Positions 21,738 to 33,294 are shown, counted from the stretch's first letter. The stretch: DNA of 64,000 bases from Isoetes taiwanensis (GCA_021234155.1 JAJEKV010000001.1:18371382-18435381); one strand, 5' to 3'. Notes: generated by a model not told the origin, from the sequence alone. Translations and numbers: made by a program.

Positions 21738-22418
21738 TTATGCAGACTCAAACTGGACTAGACTCAAACTGGACTGCATGAAGAAATGCTAAAACGTCCT
21801 AATCCACTTTGTTCGCTGCAAGAGCAAAAGAGCAACTGAGCAAAATAATACATCCCTTATGCCATGGCTAATTCTGTGCTCAAGTGAATTTATGTTACTG
21901 TTCCTAATGTTATAGTCTCTTCCATTCTATCACAGCTATTTTTGTTTATTCATAGTTACAATGTTTTGATTCAGCTTCAAACTTCTATCTGCTGAGAGTG
22001 GAACTGACGTGATGTGATTCATGCTCCTTTCCTTTCATGATCAACAACCATATGGAGGAGGCAGCCGAAGCCACTATATGGAGTTTACTTGCAAGCTAAC
22101 AGTATCAGCATGATGGACTTCAGAAAAGTCAAATGGGCATTGTGGGCTTTTTCTAGATACGTGCTTAGATTCAAAAAAAATTCTTACATGTTTGCATGTA
22201 AAAGGATTGTGTTGTTAATAGCTCAGATAACATAGATAGCTGAGGAAGTGATGTCAAATTGGTTCAACAATGCCTAGCTTCTGAACCTTGCATGCAACAG
22301 CCTTATTCTTGTAAAAGGGGGTACATACCAAAATGTCATATGTATTGTTAAAAGATTAGATTTTAGATTTTATGTTATGCAGATAACCAACAAGAGGTGT
22401 TCTCGGGAGCAGTTTGCT
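21186..22418 (-). repeat. Long inverted repeat, arm A
   Basis: The gypsy fragment plus about 680 bp of flanking sequence (through TTCTCGGGAGCAGTTTGC at 22402-22418) recurs in reverse orientation at 37599-39672. The matching flank includes the ATCATGAAAGGAAAGGAGC and GCATGCAAGGTTCAGAAGC segments. The arms are separated by about 15 kb. Confidence 0.88.
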
Positions 22419-23650
22419 TTGCTTCAATGCACTTTGAAGACCCTTTGGAAAATTGCATACTATAAGAATGGCCAGACATAAATGTGATATATACATGTTT
22501 CTATTTTGCAAACATATGCAATTATCATTTTTGGAGATCGAAGTATATGCAATTATAGCAGTTCTGTTTAAGATGGAAAGTTAAAGGATGTATAGTGACG
22601 CCGTCAATAATTCTCTTAATCGACTGGTCTATTATTCTGTATGTATTGCAAGAAATACAAGTTCTTAGCAGCACTTTTCGTAAAAAAAAAAAATTGTGAG
22701 GTCTATTTTATAGATGGATTCCTTTACAAATGTATCATTTCAGATGATTCTCATCCACGGTGAAACCAATTGAAGGTATGATCTTTTATAGAATTCAATG
22801 GTTTAGATATGTTATCTGGAGACGTACATGCATCCTCTTACTATATGCATCAAGTCTTAAGGTCAATATTTGGTCCAACATGAATTGTGCCCAGAACGAA
22901 TGTTTTTGTGAAATGATTTGTTAACCATCGACGTCTGGACAATGGGATAGAATTGCAAATTTTTAATCAATGCAACATAGTGAAGATTTCATGAATGAAA
23001 GCATGTGTAATGCTAAATTTCATGAAATTTGCCATGTCAAACGGTTCATTGTCATGAATGTAGCGATGTGTAATGCTCATGATCTATCAACTTATTAGTA
23101 AATGTTTTGAGCTGTTAGGAAACTAGGAGGAAATGTACGTTAGGAAACTCATGAGAGGAAATGTATGTTCTTATTGGTATACTTTTTTTAATCTTTTTGT
23201 TGTTGATTCTATGGCTTTATACGGGTTGGTACCATGCCTGCAGAGTAGTTGGTGTTGGCGTTGCATACAAGTTTGTAAAGCGAGGGAGATGATGCATCTC
23301 ATGACATTTCACACATTGTGGAGATGGTGTGAGAATCATTAGGTTGTTCCTTGCTTTGTGTTAGTTGTCATGCTCTCTTACTCTTGCTGCTACAGGGTCC
23401 AACTTTGCCACTTCCATACGAGTGCAGAGCAACATCTGCAGCTGGAGTACATGGTATCCAATATCTATTCGTCACGACTTGAATACTAAAAAGCTCAGAA
23501 ACCTTTGTATTCTTAAGGCCTCTCCATCACCGCCATTACTTTTGTCAAATAGTATAGACCTCGGCCATTGTTTTTGTCAAACAATATAGACCTCGTCCAT
23601 TATTTTTGTCAAACAATATAGAGCTCCTTGTTGATGCCACCAAGTACAAG
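22419..23650. other. AT-rich intergenic sequence, nothing recognised
   Basis: No ORF with coding character. An exon-like piece flanked by CAG and GT occurs at about 23396-23453, but its identity cannot be supported. A short poly(A) run lies near 22681. Confidence 0.5.
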
Positions 23651-23664
23651 TTTTATTATGGTAT

Positions 23665-24260
23665 AATAATGTCATTGATTCGCGTAGCGAATCGGGATTC
23701 TTGCACGAGACGAGCATGCATGCATGGCATGCGTCGCATGCATGCATCGCATGCATTTCTAGGCCGTTCATTAGGTTGGGGATCGCTACTTATTGCGGAG
23801 TTCTTCATCGACGTTTCATCGGCGCTTTCTCATCTCTCAGCAGTATCCATGGCTTCTATTTTTTATCTCATGCGGAGGAGGGGCTTCTTCTTGCATGAGC
23901 TACTCTTTCTTAGCAATTCCTATCCTTTCTAACCTCTTCTATCTTTGCCCTTTTGTCCGGCATAGGACAATCTTCAACCTTTCTCCTTGGATCTTGTATT
24001 TGAAGTTCTCTGGTATCGGGATGTTGTTGGTTTCATGCGAGTCGCAGTGCAAGAATGTCATCGATTCACGTAGCGAATCGGGATTCTTGCACGAGACGAG
24101 CATGCATGCATGGCATGCGTCGCATACATGGCATGCGTCGCATGCATGCATCGCATGCATTTCTAGGCCGTTCATTAGGTTGGGGATCGCTACTTATTGC
24201 GGAGTTCTTCGTCGACGTTTCATCGGCGCTTTCTCATCTCTCAGCAGTATCCATGGCTCC
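23665..24260. repeat. ~200-bp direct repeat pair rich in GCATGC/CATGCATG words
   Basis: Unit 1 (about 23668-23852) and unit 2 (about 24058-24257) share the path from GATTC-CGTAGCGAATCGGGATTC through CATGCATG-rich text to CTCAGCAGTATCCATGGC. Unit 2 contains an extra internal copy of the TGGCATGCGTCGCAT word. GATTCGCGTAGCGAATC at the start of unit 1 is palindromic. The overlapping ORFs on both strands are by-products of the repeat. Confidence 0.75.
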
Positions 24261-24305
24261 CAGACTCCCCCCCCTTAAAATTGTTATTTGTATGTTCATA
24301 ATTGT

Positions 24306-24411
24306 TTTAATTATCGCGTGGCACGCGTGACCAGCCCCTCGCTTTTTCGAGGTGTAAATGTTGTTTTTTGTCGCGTGGCACGCGTGACCAGCCCCTCGCT
24401 TTTCGAGGTTT
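24306..24411. repeat. Two ~50-bp tandem units with a CCTCG...CGAGG hairpin
   Basis: GCGTGGCACGCGTGACCAG followed by CCCCTCGCTTTTTCGAGGT occurs twice in tandem (about 24315-24353 and 24372-24410). Each unit contains the palindrome-like GGCACGCGTG and a small CCTCG/CGAGG hairpin. Confidence 0.7.
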
Positions 24412-24535
24412 TTTCTCTATTGGTTTTTCTGTTAGTGATGTGCAGGTCCAGGCGTGATGCGCGACTTCGGTTTTCTCTGTGGAGCGTGGGTTTTTTTGTG
24501 GGAACGTTTAGCAGCCCTGCGTTGTCCAAGCCCCT

Positions 24536-24616
24536 TGCCGAGATTTTATCGCTAGGGTTTTTCCTCGAAAACCCGAAAGGGCGGGGTTTTTTAATCCCGG
24601 CGATAAGCTCTCGGCA
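24536..24616. repeat. Small foldback sequence
   Basis: CTTGCCGAGATTTTATCGC pairs imperfectly with GCGATAAGCTCTCGGCAGG at the other end, with an inner AAAACCC/GGGGTTTT stem. It could be a small MITE-like relic. Confidence 0.5.
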
Positions 24617-25681
24617 GGTACACTAGCCAACATCTGTAGCACACAATTTTATTTGGGGTCCAGGTGTTATAACTGGATATTCCCTATGTTTTTCATTTTT
24701 TGGGTAGCCTGCGATGTGCAGCTACCAACCCTATACCATTGTAGAAAAACTGCTGAGATGAATGAAAAGCCTATCTATCGGGATGTTGTTGGTTTCATGC
24801 GAGTCGCAGTGCAAGAATGCAAGTTAACGTCTTAAGCTCAATATTACTTATCGAGACCTACAACAAATGAAAGATAATTCAGAGAATAAAGGCTTAAAGG
24901 CTCCGTCGAATCGCTTAAAAAGTAGCGTGGAGAGGGTTGATGAGTAGAAGAGTTTGTATTGTTTATTGTCTTCAGGTTCGGTCATGAAGTTATTTCGAGT
25001 TTTTTCAACCCAGTTTTGCATAATATTTTGTAGCATCTGTTAATTGCAAATTGCAAATATGATATTTACCGCTTTGATCATCCAAGCAATGTTCTCGCAA
25101 TTTGTAGCGATTTTGTTGTATTTTAAAGAGAAATGTGAACCAAAATATAGTTGCAGAAGTAGATGAATATTATCGTGAAATGTATGACGAATCTATATTT
25201 TCATCTTATGTTACTGCGATATTTATCAATGTGTCAGGATGTAAAGCATCAAGTCAAATGCAAATTGTACAGATTGGGAGCAAACAAATTGCTCTGGGCA
25301 CAATTTATGAATAATTTATAGTGTTTTTTATAACGTTCATCATTTCCAAATTAAGATACAAACTCAAGCAATTGTTACACATCAAGCAATAGGGATCAAA
25401 GTTACTATTTCTTACTACTAATAAATCAAATTCTATATTATCACATTCTAATTAGATTGCTTGCATTTTGTGGTACAAGTGCAATGTATAGATTCTAATT
25501 AAACTTCCTGGCTAGATCTTTTACCATCTCCATGTTATTATTGCTAGCAATTAATAACGTATGAATGTAGCTTCTTAAATCATGGTAGGGTGCAATTTCC
25601 CAAGCGATTTACTAAGAGACATCCCTATTCCTTCTCAACGTTGGAGATAATTCTGATACATTTTCAAAGTGACACATGTTT

Positions 25682-25709
25682 TCTTATCTTATCTTATCTT
25701 ATCTTATCT

Positions 25710-25739
<30 letters not shown>
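25682..25739. repeat. (TTATC)n microsatellite
   Basis: About eleven uninterrupted copies of the five-base unit TTATC. Confidence 0.95.
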
Positions 25740-25740
<1 letters not shown>

Positions 25741-26220
25741 TAACTTCAAAAATGACATGTTTCACATTTAACCGCCCTAACGTTCACATGTAAATGTTAT
25801 GGTATTTCGATGTCCTAAATACCTTTATATTGATACACAATTTTTGAAGTCATGTATTGTATTATTAGCCCAAGATCTTAAGCTTAAAAATCCTCATGTT
25901 ACCCAAAAGGCTCTATGTGCATGAAATGGTAGAAATTTAGTGCAAAAAGTACATGTCCACAAAAAATACATCTTCAAATGCCTAAACCATGACAACCCCT
26001 AAATGAATGCCCTAAACTATATGAACTCCACTACATCCACCCATTATGTTCTGTATTATGTTTTTTGTTTTTCCTACCCATTCCATGCCCTCATGGCTAA
26101 TGCCTAAACCTTGAACCTTCACACTTGGCACTCCAGTACATCTACAAAAATGACTATATTTATACATTCTTATTCCACCTACAAATTACTTTAGTCACCC
26201 ATTCCACACGCCCACGACTA

Positions 26221-26251
26221 ATGCCCGGCATCGTCGGGCACACGTTTCTAG
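26221..26251 (+). mobile_element. Helitron-type 3' terminus
   Basis: ATGCCCGGCATCGTCGGGCA forms a GC hairpin, followed by CACGTTTCTAG and then T. This matches the hairpin-plus-CTAG ends of the two complete Helitrons at 44877 and 58969. I could not find its 5' end, so the extent of the element to the left (24620-26220 is otherwise AT-rich and featureless) is unknown. Confidence 0.6.
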
Positions 26252-27457
26252 TAGATTGTTAAAGCATTACTTCACGGTTTGATTTATGCCACTTCACCCT
26301 CAAGAAACTAAAGGCAACCCTCTGTGCGCAGCACCTTGTTTGTACAGCATATATATATGTAGTCTTTTGGATATATGATTGCAAGCCATTCCTTTTGCAA
26401 TCTACTTTTGAAGGAATTTCGACTGCTTTTAGGCCAAGCTTACATATTACAATGTAAAAGGTTGCCCGATTATCATATTACTAAAAGTTCAATGTATACT
26501 ATAATCATGATAACTAGGTCCAATGTTATCATTATGTAATTGGCTATAAGTATTGTAATTGTCCCCAGTTGTTTATTTAGTTTCATGTACACTATATTGC
26601 ATACAAGAATAGCACAGTCTTCAACAATCTTTGTATTGGAATGAATCATGCAAAGTAGCCCGGTATTTCAATTCTGATTGCATGCCAAACACAGTTAAAA
26701 AATGTGAAGAAAGGAAAAAAGCAACAAAGTTCGAAGCATGCAACTCCTGTATGCTCCTATGTATACTAATATAGAGGCAATAGTGAAAAATAACTACCCC
26801 ATATTGTAATGTGCTACTTCCTCTAGTGTGCAACTTTTGATACTAATCATGGTAATCTCTCCATGGCAAAAGTGGAAAATAACTACCGTAGTCTGCAACT
26901 TTTCATACTGAATCATGGCGACCTATCTATGGCAAGACTTTGGAGGACTTCATGCCCATCCATAAGCCCAAGAGATCCACGCCATGTTAAAGACTTTAAG
27001 CAATCCGATGAAGGGGCCTTCCATGATTTTAATTGGAAAAGAGGCTATTTTAGATATTATATCATGCGTGCATATTGCAAGTTGTTGAATAAAGAATCAG
27101 AGAATCAATCGAACCTTGGTAAGAAGTGCACCAGACAATGATGAGAGGCACCATGTGGATGAGATTGATAGAAGTGCTATGCATAGATGTCGTAAGATTT
27201 CTTCTTTTTGTATATTCATTGTGTTAACAAGGGAATTTCAATCAATGTTTTGGGGATGTGCTTTCTTGGCTTCTGCAAACCTTCCACTTATCAATTACAA
27301 AAATATACACTTTCTATGTGGCTAGCAGAAGTATATTTGTGTCATGGCCTTTTCTCAACGGATACTTTCTCCAAGCATTTTCAATAACCTTGAAGGTATC
27401 CTTTTCTTTCACTTTCTTGAAATTGTTTTTTACAATTTCTTGAACCGATCCTGCAGA
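26252..27457. other. AT-rich sequence upstream of the coiled-coil-type gene
   Basis: No strong gene. A possible exon around 26986-27119 (KDFKQSDEGAFHDFNWKRGY in one frame), followed by a GTAAG donor, might belong to the gene at 27458, but this cannot be established from sequence alone. ATACTGAATCATGG-like text at 26843-26871 and 26895-26920 is a short local repeat. Confidence 0.35.
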
Positions 27458-28330
27458 ATGAAGACCCCGACCATGCCCAGCAAATCCAAGAAGGTCTCCA
27501 AGGCCCTAAAAGCAGCAATAAAGAAAAAGACATTGGATCCCTCATCTCCAACAATCAAGCCATCAGTGATTAGATCTCTGAATGACGAGATGAGTGAAGA
27601 GTTGGCAACCCTGAAAAAACTTAGGAGCCTTAAGTTTCAGAGTGCCCATCCAGATTGGCACGACTTAGTGGAAAAAATATGGGGGAAAGAAGGTCCAGCC
27701 GAGAGAGGTTACAGAGAAGGAAAAATCAAGAAAGCACGAAGAGATGAATTCTTTGCAAAGTATGAAGAGATCTATGGAAAACAACATGTGGCAAATCACC
27801 CAGTATACTTTGCAAGGGCACTTGCATTGGACAGGTCGCGTGTATGTGTAGCCTGGGACGAACTGGTGGAGAATGCTGCGCTGCATAGTAAGGCAGCAAG
27901 AGGCGAAGAATCTAATAGGGGAGCTAACCTGACAGAAGAGAACACTGTCAAATCCTTAAATTTCATGAGGCTTACCCAGAGGCCGTATTCCATTAAACAA
28001 ACTGCTCTTGTGGAGCAGATACTGGAGAAGAGGCAGAAGGGAAGAAATCTTTAACCACTCAGAGACAGATTTTGGAGGATGACAGGAAAAATCTGCAGCA
28101 GGAACTTTATAAATTGTAGGGGAAAGTCGAAGGCTTGAAGACAAGCTTAGAAATGAAGGAAAAGAGCATCAGAAGCTTATGGAAGACACCAAGCATCTGG
28201 ATCCATCTGTTGTAGAGACCACAACTTCCTTCTCCAAAGAATCATCTGTGGTGTTAGCATTTGGCGCCAAAGAATCATGTTCTCTGGAGCTAGCTCGGGG
28301 AGCTAAGGCTACTTACTCTTGCGCTATCCT
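27458..28330 (+). CDS. Unrecognised basic, coiled-coil-type protein gene (partial or frame-broken)
   Basis: An exon-like ORF follows an acceptor-like CCTGCAG and starts MKTPTMPSKSKKVSKALKAA. It is lysine-rich at the N-terminus, then has a globular-looking segment (HPDWHDLVEKIWGKEGPAER, EIYGKQHVANHPVYFARALA). It stops at 28054, but the adjacent frame continues with coiled-coil character (TTQRQILEDDRKNLQQELYK) and then a serine-rich stretch, suggesting one small frame break. I do not recognise the family. Charged heptad-like exons at 30.1-31.4 kb may be its continuation. Coding nature is likely from composition; the limits are uncertain. Confidence 0.5.
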
Positions 28331-28439
28331 AGATCGCCGGGAGATACTAAAAGCCTTGGGAGAAATGGGCTTTTGCGGTTTAACGGACGAAATCTTATTA
28401 AAGCCTACCGCCGAAGTCCGCCCACTTTATTGGCTCCCG

Positions 28440-29900
28440 AAATTGAGTCAACATGCCAAGCGGGTTCGCCCAGGCGTTTAACCCCAAAAATTCGGCCAGC
28501 TTAACTCCCCAGGATTCCCCCCAGCGAACCCGCGAGGGGACGTGGCATGGCGGTTCGCAGAGGGCCGCGCGTTAATCGCTGCATTGGCATTATTGTTGCC
28601 GGGTTCGCCGGGCCGAATCCAAACCATGTTAAGTGTCGTGGCAGGCGGGGCGCGGCGGCCGAGTCAAGCGTGTGGGGACCGGCGACCCTACCGGGTTCGC
28701 GGCTTAACCCACGCCAGCGTCGATCGCGACGGACTGTCGGTCAAGACTGACCCCTGGCGTGAGGGGGCTCGGGGTTCGCAGGGCGAACCCATCGTGGGGA
28801 AGATGTATGCCTAATCGATGATTTTTTGGCTTTTCCGTAAACTTCTTCAAATCATCTCTCCGGCCACCTTGTTGCATTGATTTTTCGGAGCTTATTTGGC
28901 CCCATATCCGCGGGAGTTGATGCAAGCGGAGTCTTTAGACCTTGAACGAGGATATTCCATTCTCGCCGGAGACACACCGCCCGCCCTTTACGGTTGAAGT
29001 TGTTTGCCTTTCAAGACTTTCTCTTCATATACCCCGAAATGGCTTTTGAATCAGACCTTGCCCTTTGCGACCATGGATCGGAAATGGGTTTCTCCGCTTC
29101 TCTTGCCGAACTATATCCGGGCAAAAATTGAGCTTCTTAAACTCAAAAATCTGTTTCCATCCGCAGATTTTTCGCAGAGTATCGTGGTTCGTGAAGTTTT
29201 TGTTCTTGTTCATTCTAAAACGCTATGCAAATCCCGTTCTCTTTGGGTCCCCTCGTCCGATGCCCTGTTTTGGGATATTTTTTTCAGGAAGATGAATCAC
29301 AAGAAATTTCCCATTTTGTATCGATCCTCTGCCCGGAACGGAAGCGAGGAGTTTCAAATTTGAACTCTCGAATTCCGTGGGTTGCAAATTCAAAGGCGCA
29401 CTGCACAAGTTGATGGAAAATTCACGAACGGATCGAATTGATGCTAGGATGTAAATCAAAATCATTGCCGGATTCAACCGGTCTCTGTACAAGCCATATA
29501 AATCCAAACAATCCAATTCAACGAAATATAAGGATCGGAACCAAGTTATAAGGATCGGCTAATCCGAAGACGGCAAATGCCCGCATTAATCCGCCAACCA
29601 ATGACGCCTCATAATATTCGCCCTCATACGGTGGGTTCGCTTTGGGCGAACCCGGCGAGGGGTAATAAATGCCGCAGACGCATCCAAAACACACCGAGTC
29701 GAGTCCCCTCACGGTGGGTTCGCTTGGGCTTAACCCCAGGGGGTAATAAATGCCATCGCGACCGACATCGCACGCTGCATAACCTTGGTTTGGGTGGGGC
29801 TAACCCGGAGGGTATTGCCACGCCAGATGCCACGCCAAGATGGGGTTCGGCCGGGCGATCCCACTGGTTCGCCTGGCGATTTTCGGGTTCGCTTGGGCTA
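28440..29900. repeat. GC-rich region with many GGGTTCGC/GCGAACCC inverted words
   Basis: GGGTTCGC or GGTTCGC and the complementary GCGAACCC occur more than ten times, often facing each other a few bases apart, for example near 28464-28475, 28601-28612, 28774-28790, 29633-29653, 29717-29735 and 29885-29904. The stretch 29630-29830 also repeats GGGTAATAAATGCC in about 100-bp units. The CG density contrasts sharply with the AT-rich flanks. No gene is supported here. Confidence 0.65.
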
Positions 29901-30011
29901 ACCCGCCAGCTCCCTCGACTTAATTTCTCGAGCCGATTGAAGTAACCAATCAAGTCATATGGCCTCTTTATGAGAACTTGATCGTCTGTCTACTGGACAT
30001 TACTAGGTGAG

Positions 30012-30034
30012 TTTTTTTTTTTTTTTTTTTTTTT
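30012..30034. repeat. Poly(T) run
   Basis: Twenty-three consecutive T. It could be the poly(A) end of a retroposed sequence on the minus strand, but no matching retroposon body is recognised next to it. Confidence 0.9.
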
Positions 30035-30149
30035 GGTTCATGTCCATGCATGGGTTTTTTGTCGCATTGGCTTTACTTCTTTTCCCAAGTGACTTGTTTG
30101 GGTTTAGGGTTATTTTGAGTTCATCTAGATTTTAAGAAATTCAACAACC

Positions 30150-31430
30150 TATTTTAGGGTGCCTTGGAATGTTTGAAGTTCGAATCACTGCATGATGAAG
30201 CAACTTGTGTGAAGGCCTCTGTGAGGGCTATCACAAGACTTATGTTCTCTTCTGGTGCAATTGACTTTGCATCTCGTGATATCTTCAGATCCGACCCTAT
30301 ATGGACAACATGCTTTCTTAGTGATGCCATAAATTTTGCAATGTTCAGGTTGTTACTGTTACCTCTGTTGGATTTGTCATGGTTTAGGCCAACGCATATC
30401 ATTGTATAATATGTAGTTGAGGTTGTGAGCTGTGATGCAGATTAGAAAGAGAGCAGACAGTTGCTGATGTAGAAGAAAAGAATGCTGCTTCCCAGGAAAT
30501 ATATCAGCAAAATCAACAAGTATATGAAAAAGTATAAGCGTGCAATTTTTACAAGTGTGTTTCAGACATAAAGTGATTTGCTTCTCTGCTCTGTGTAATA
30601 GTTAGTATATGAAATTACACAAAAAGAAGCAGAGAGACAAGCTGAACAGCCATTGGTGGAGGTTCTTCAAAAGGAGACAAAGCAATTTGAAGCCAACATT
30701 TCTACCTGAACAAAACGCAAGCACATCAGAAGAATGAAATCACAACAAATAAGGACTGAATAACGTCATAGAGAAGGTAAGTCAAACAAACACTTATATC
30801 ATTCTACTTTGTTTCATAGTGCAAGGTGAGAATATTGCATGGGATTTCTTCAGATAACAAGTGAGAAGTGATTGCTCGCTCAAAAAAAACAAGAAGGGTT
30901 TCAGTTGAAAATGTAGATTGTTCAATCACTAGACAAACTTCAGGTATCTAGTGGTCTTTGTAGCTTTGATTTCGCAAGATTTGTTGACAAGTCAACATTG
31001 GTATATGCATGCAGAAAATGCTTCATGACAAGAAATTGCATTTGAGAATGCTGAAGTGGCTGCTGAGACAGCGAGGAATCGTGTACAAAATGGAAAGCAA
31101 AGTTAGAATCATATATTAAGGTGCAATTTTTTTTCCATTTCAAAGTGATGTTTATAAGGTCTTTTCTCAGAATGGATAATTCCTTACTGCAGACGCCAAG
31201 GTATGATTGATTTACTTGAGAAACAAGTAAGATAATCTATTATTTCATTCTGGTCAATTTTCTATTTGAAAACTTTTTTCCCACTTGATGATGACAATAA
31301 TAATTATGCTGTATTAGATAGCCCTGCAAAAGAGGACTGCAAAGGAGTTGAAGGATCTAAGCAAATCCAATGAAGAGAAACGTTGATAGAAGCTTGATGA
31401 GTCGCAGGTCTTGATTAACAAAGTTTTGAG
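30150..31430 (+). pseudogene. Series of exon-like coiled-coil segments, probably decayed
   Basis: Exon-like pieces separated by intron-like T-rich stretches with AG/GT borders: about 30158-30350 (HDEATCVKASVRAITRLMFS), 30441-30530 (ADVEEKNAASQEIYQQNQQV), 30602-30706 (YEITQKEAERQAEQPLVEVL), 31014-31103, 31191-31229 and 31318-31407. Several end in in-frame stops (for example TGA at 30707 and TGA/TAG near 31382-31387). Composition suggests a long coiled-coil protein. It may belong to the gene at 27458. Family not recognised. Confidence 0.4.
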
Positions 31431-31645
31431 GTAAGATTATGTTGTCGTTGCATGGTTCCAACAGCCAAAATTTTGCTCACGGCTCTGCTTCCAGCCCGAA
31501 GATTAAATCGTGTTCAAGATTTGTAGAATTTGAAGACTGTGCCCTAAGATTAATCAAGATTTGAAGACTGTGTTGTGCTTCAACAAGAAGCCTCTAAAAC
31601 CGTTGCTTCAATGGATGTTGAATGGTGTAAAATGCTGGTGTAGAT

Positions 31646-31782
31646 TGCCTTGGCCAGGGAGTTATTGGGAAAAAAAAATTGGGCCACGTGGCTATGGGCA
31701 AAATGGCTCGGGTGTGTGCACACCTGTGCCATCGCACGCGTGACCATGGTCACATAGCCCTGAAATTACTCGGGCCAAGGCG
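31646..31782. mobile_element. Possible ~137-bp MITE-like element
   Basis: The left end TGCCTTGGCCAGGGAGTTATT and the reverse complement of the right end (CGCCTTGGCCCGAGTAATTT) match with a few differences. The interior has further inverted pairing (GGGCCACGTGGCTATGGGC against GTGACCATGGTCAC and ATAGCCC). No clear target duplication is seen. Confidence 0.45.
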
Positions 31783-31837
31783 TTATTTACACCACAACAT
31801 CCATTGACTAACATCCATTGACTGACCCGATCGTAAA

Positions 31838-31979
31838 AATTCAGAAGAATTTGTAGCTTGCAATAGTCAAGATATATACACTCTTTCTGGTGTGAATCCA
31901 ACCGGGCATTCAATTCGATCTCCAAGTTCCCGATCCTCAATTGGGCTTTGCAATATTCAGACAGATCTCCTGTTCTTAA
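31838..31979 (+). pseudogene. TPD1-like gene remnant (left arm of the inverted duplication)
   Basis: On the plus strand this retains pieces of the C-terminal exon of the TPD1-like gene at 59743-60201: GAATTTGTAGCTTGCAATAG, the DIYT region, part of the NPT/GIQ segment and the final CCCGATCCTCAATTGGGC stretch to a TAA. The signal-peptide exon, the first cysteines and an internal block are missing. It converges on the DY-peptide gene at 32221-32571, the same arrangement as the intact pair at 59-60 kb. Confidence 0.85.
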
Positions 31980-32220
31980 TTGTTTTTCCATATTGTTTTT
32001 GTCATGCCTCAAGAGCATTTCATTCAATATATCGCAATAAGAACTTAAATTGTAGTGGTGTTAATGGAATTTTATAGAGAAGTATATTTTCACTAAGATC
32101 TATTGACCGAGTAAACGCAGCAGTGGAAGCCGTGGTTACCAAACATTCGAATATGAAACAAATCCTCGTATTTATTTGTATGAAACACCAAGCCAGAGTT
32201 ATTCAGTCCATGTTATTTCT

Positions 32221-32571
32221 CTACGGTGGCGGCGAAGGCTTGCTATAATATCTGAAGGGACTGTGTGTAGGCTCTATGTAGTCGCTAGAAAATGGCATCT
32301 CTCCCTGCAAACAGCATCATCCATCATAGGTATTTATTTTTCCTTCTGCGAATTATAAAGTACTTACTTACCTCTGAGGCTTTCTGAACAAAAAGACCTC
32401 TCCTTCCTCCCGCCAATGCCCTGTATTCTTTTGCTTGTGCTTCTCCTGCACAAAATTCAGTTACTTTTCGTTTTGCAATCGTATTTCATTTTTTACACAA
32501 ACATACTTACCGGAACAAGTCGAAGTTATAAGAAGAATTGCAAGCACTAGTACAACTTTTGTTTCTGCCAT
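32221..32571 (-). CDS. Small secreted peptide precursor with DY motif, paralogue B (72 aa, three exons)
   Basis: Exons on the minus strand: 32571-32511, 32445-32372 and 32304-32221, with GT-AG introns of 65 and 67 bp. The precursor begins with a signal peptide (MAETKVVLVLAILLITSTCS). It then has EAQAKEYRALAGGRRGLFVQ and ends SSDYIEPTHSPFRYYSKPSPPP before the stop. Asp-Tyr followed by Pro, His and Pro-rich text at the C-terminus is the hallmark of tyrosine-sulfated plant peptide hormones. The spacing D-Y-x-x-P-x-H-x-P-x-R fits the RGF/GLV class; PSY is an alternative. GGRRG may be a processing site. Exon lengths match paralogue A at 59106 exactly (61, 74 and 84 nt), strong support for a real gene. 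A TATA-like TATATTATATAAG (minus-strand sense) lies about 120 bp upstream. Confidence 0.78.
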
Positions 32572-33294
32572 TGCTGCTTTTCTTTTGTGTAAGTAGTTAG
32601 AAGCTTATTTGAAGCCTCACATTTCTTACTCTCGGATTTTTTCGCATCGGAGCTTCCATGGGAGCTTCCTTTCCTTGCATTAAAAATCTTATATCTTATA
32701 TAATATAGTATCGGTGGCTGTACGCTTAAAGAATTGACTTAGACCATTCTTTTCCCTCTTTCACATTACATATAAATTTGAATTCGCACTAGTGGAATTC
32801 AAAATTCTTGAATTCCTATACACCAAAATGAGCGCTTTTAAAACTTTAGAACATGTTCCACTTTTACGCGTTGTACTATGTTGCCCCCACATGTACTCTT
32901 AATCCAAATGGAGTTTAGTGATTTCAACTTCTACCATTAGCAATTGGAATTTCAAAATAGGGTGTAAAAATTTGGCTTGGGATATTTAAATATGAGACAT
33001 ATTTAAATATGAGACATGGAAATCCAAGACATGAGACATGGGTTATTTAAATATGAGACATGAGACATGAGACATAGAAATATCGACTTTTTGAAAATCC
33101 AAAAAGCTTTTTTGGAGTACGATTTCAATTTTCAATTTTGACCTTTCCAAGTTCTACAGATCGATATCACCCCTTCCAATTTCAGCATGCATATGCCACT
33201 ATTGTGCCAAACGTTTATGTGCGGCAGAAGAAATGACCATTTCAAAATCCATCATTGTTGCATCTCTGCATTCCTAAAGATCTTCAAACCTCGC

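Larger units (their letters stand above)
24016..24820. repeat. Segment bracketed by a ~43-bp direct repeat
   Basis: The sequence from ATCGGGATGTTGTTGGTTTC to GTCGCAGTGCAAGAATG occurs at about 24017-24058 and again at about 24778-24819. Unit 2 of the CATGCATG repeat begins directly after the first copy. This may mark an insertion or a replication-slippage duplication; I cannot tell which. Confidence 0.55.

Noticed and set aside
23577..24330. Overlapping ORFs of 60-160 codons with HAWHASHACIACISRPF-type text
   Set aside because: They are translations of the CATGCATG-rich direct repeat on both strands.
24306..24411. CRISPR-like direct repeats
   Set aside because: Only two units, no regular spacers and a plant nuclear context; ordinary tandem duplication.
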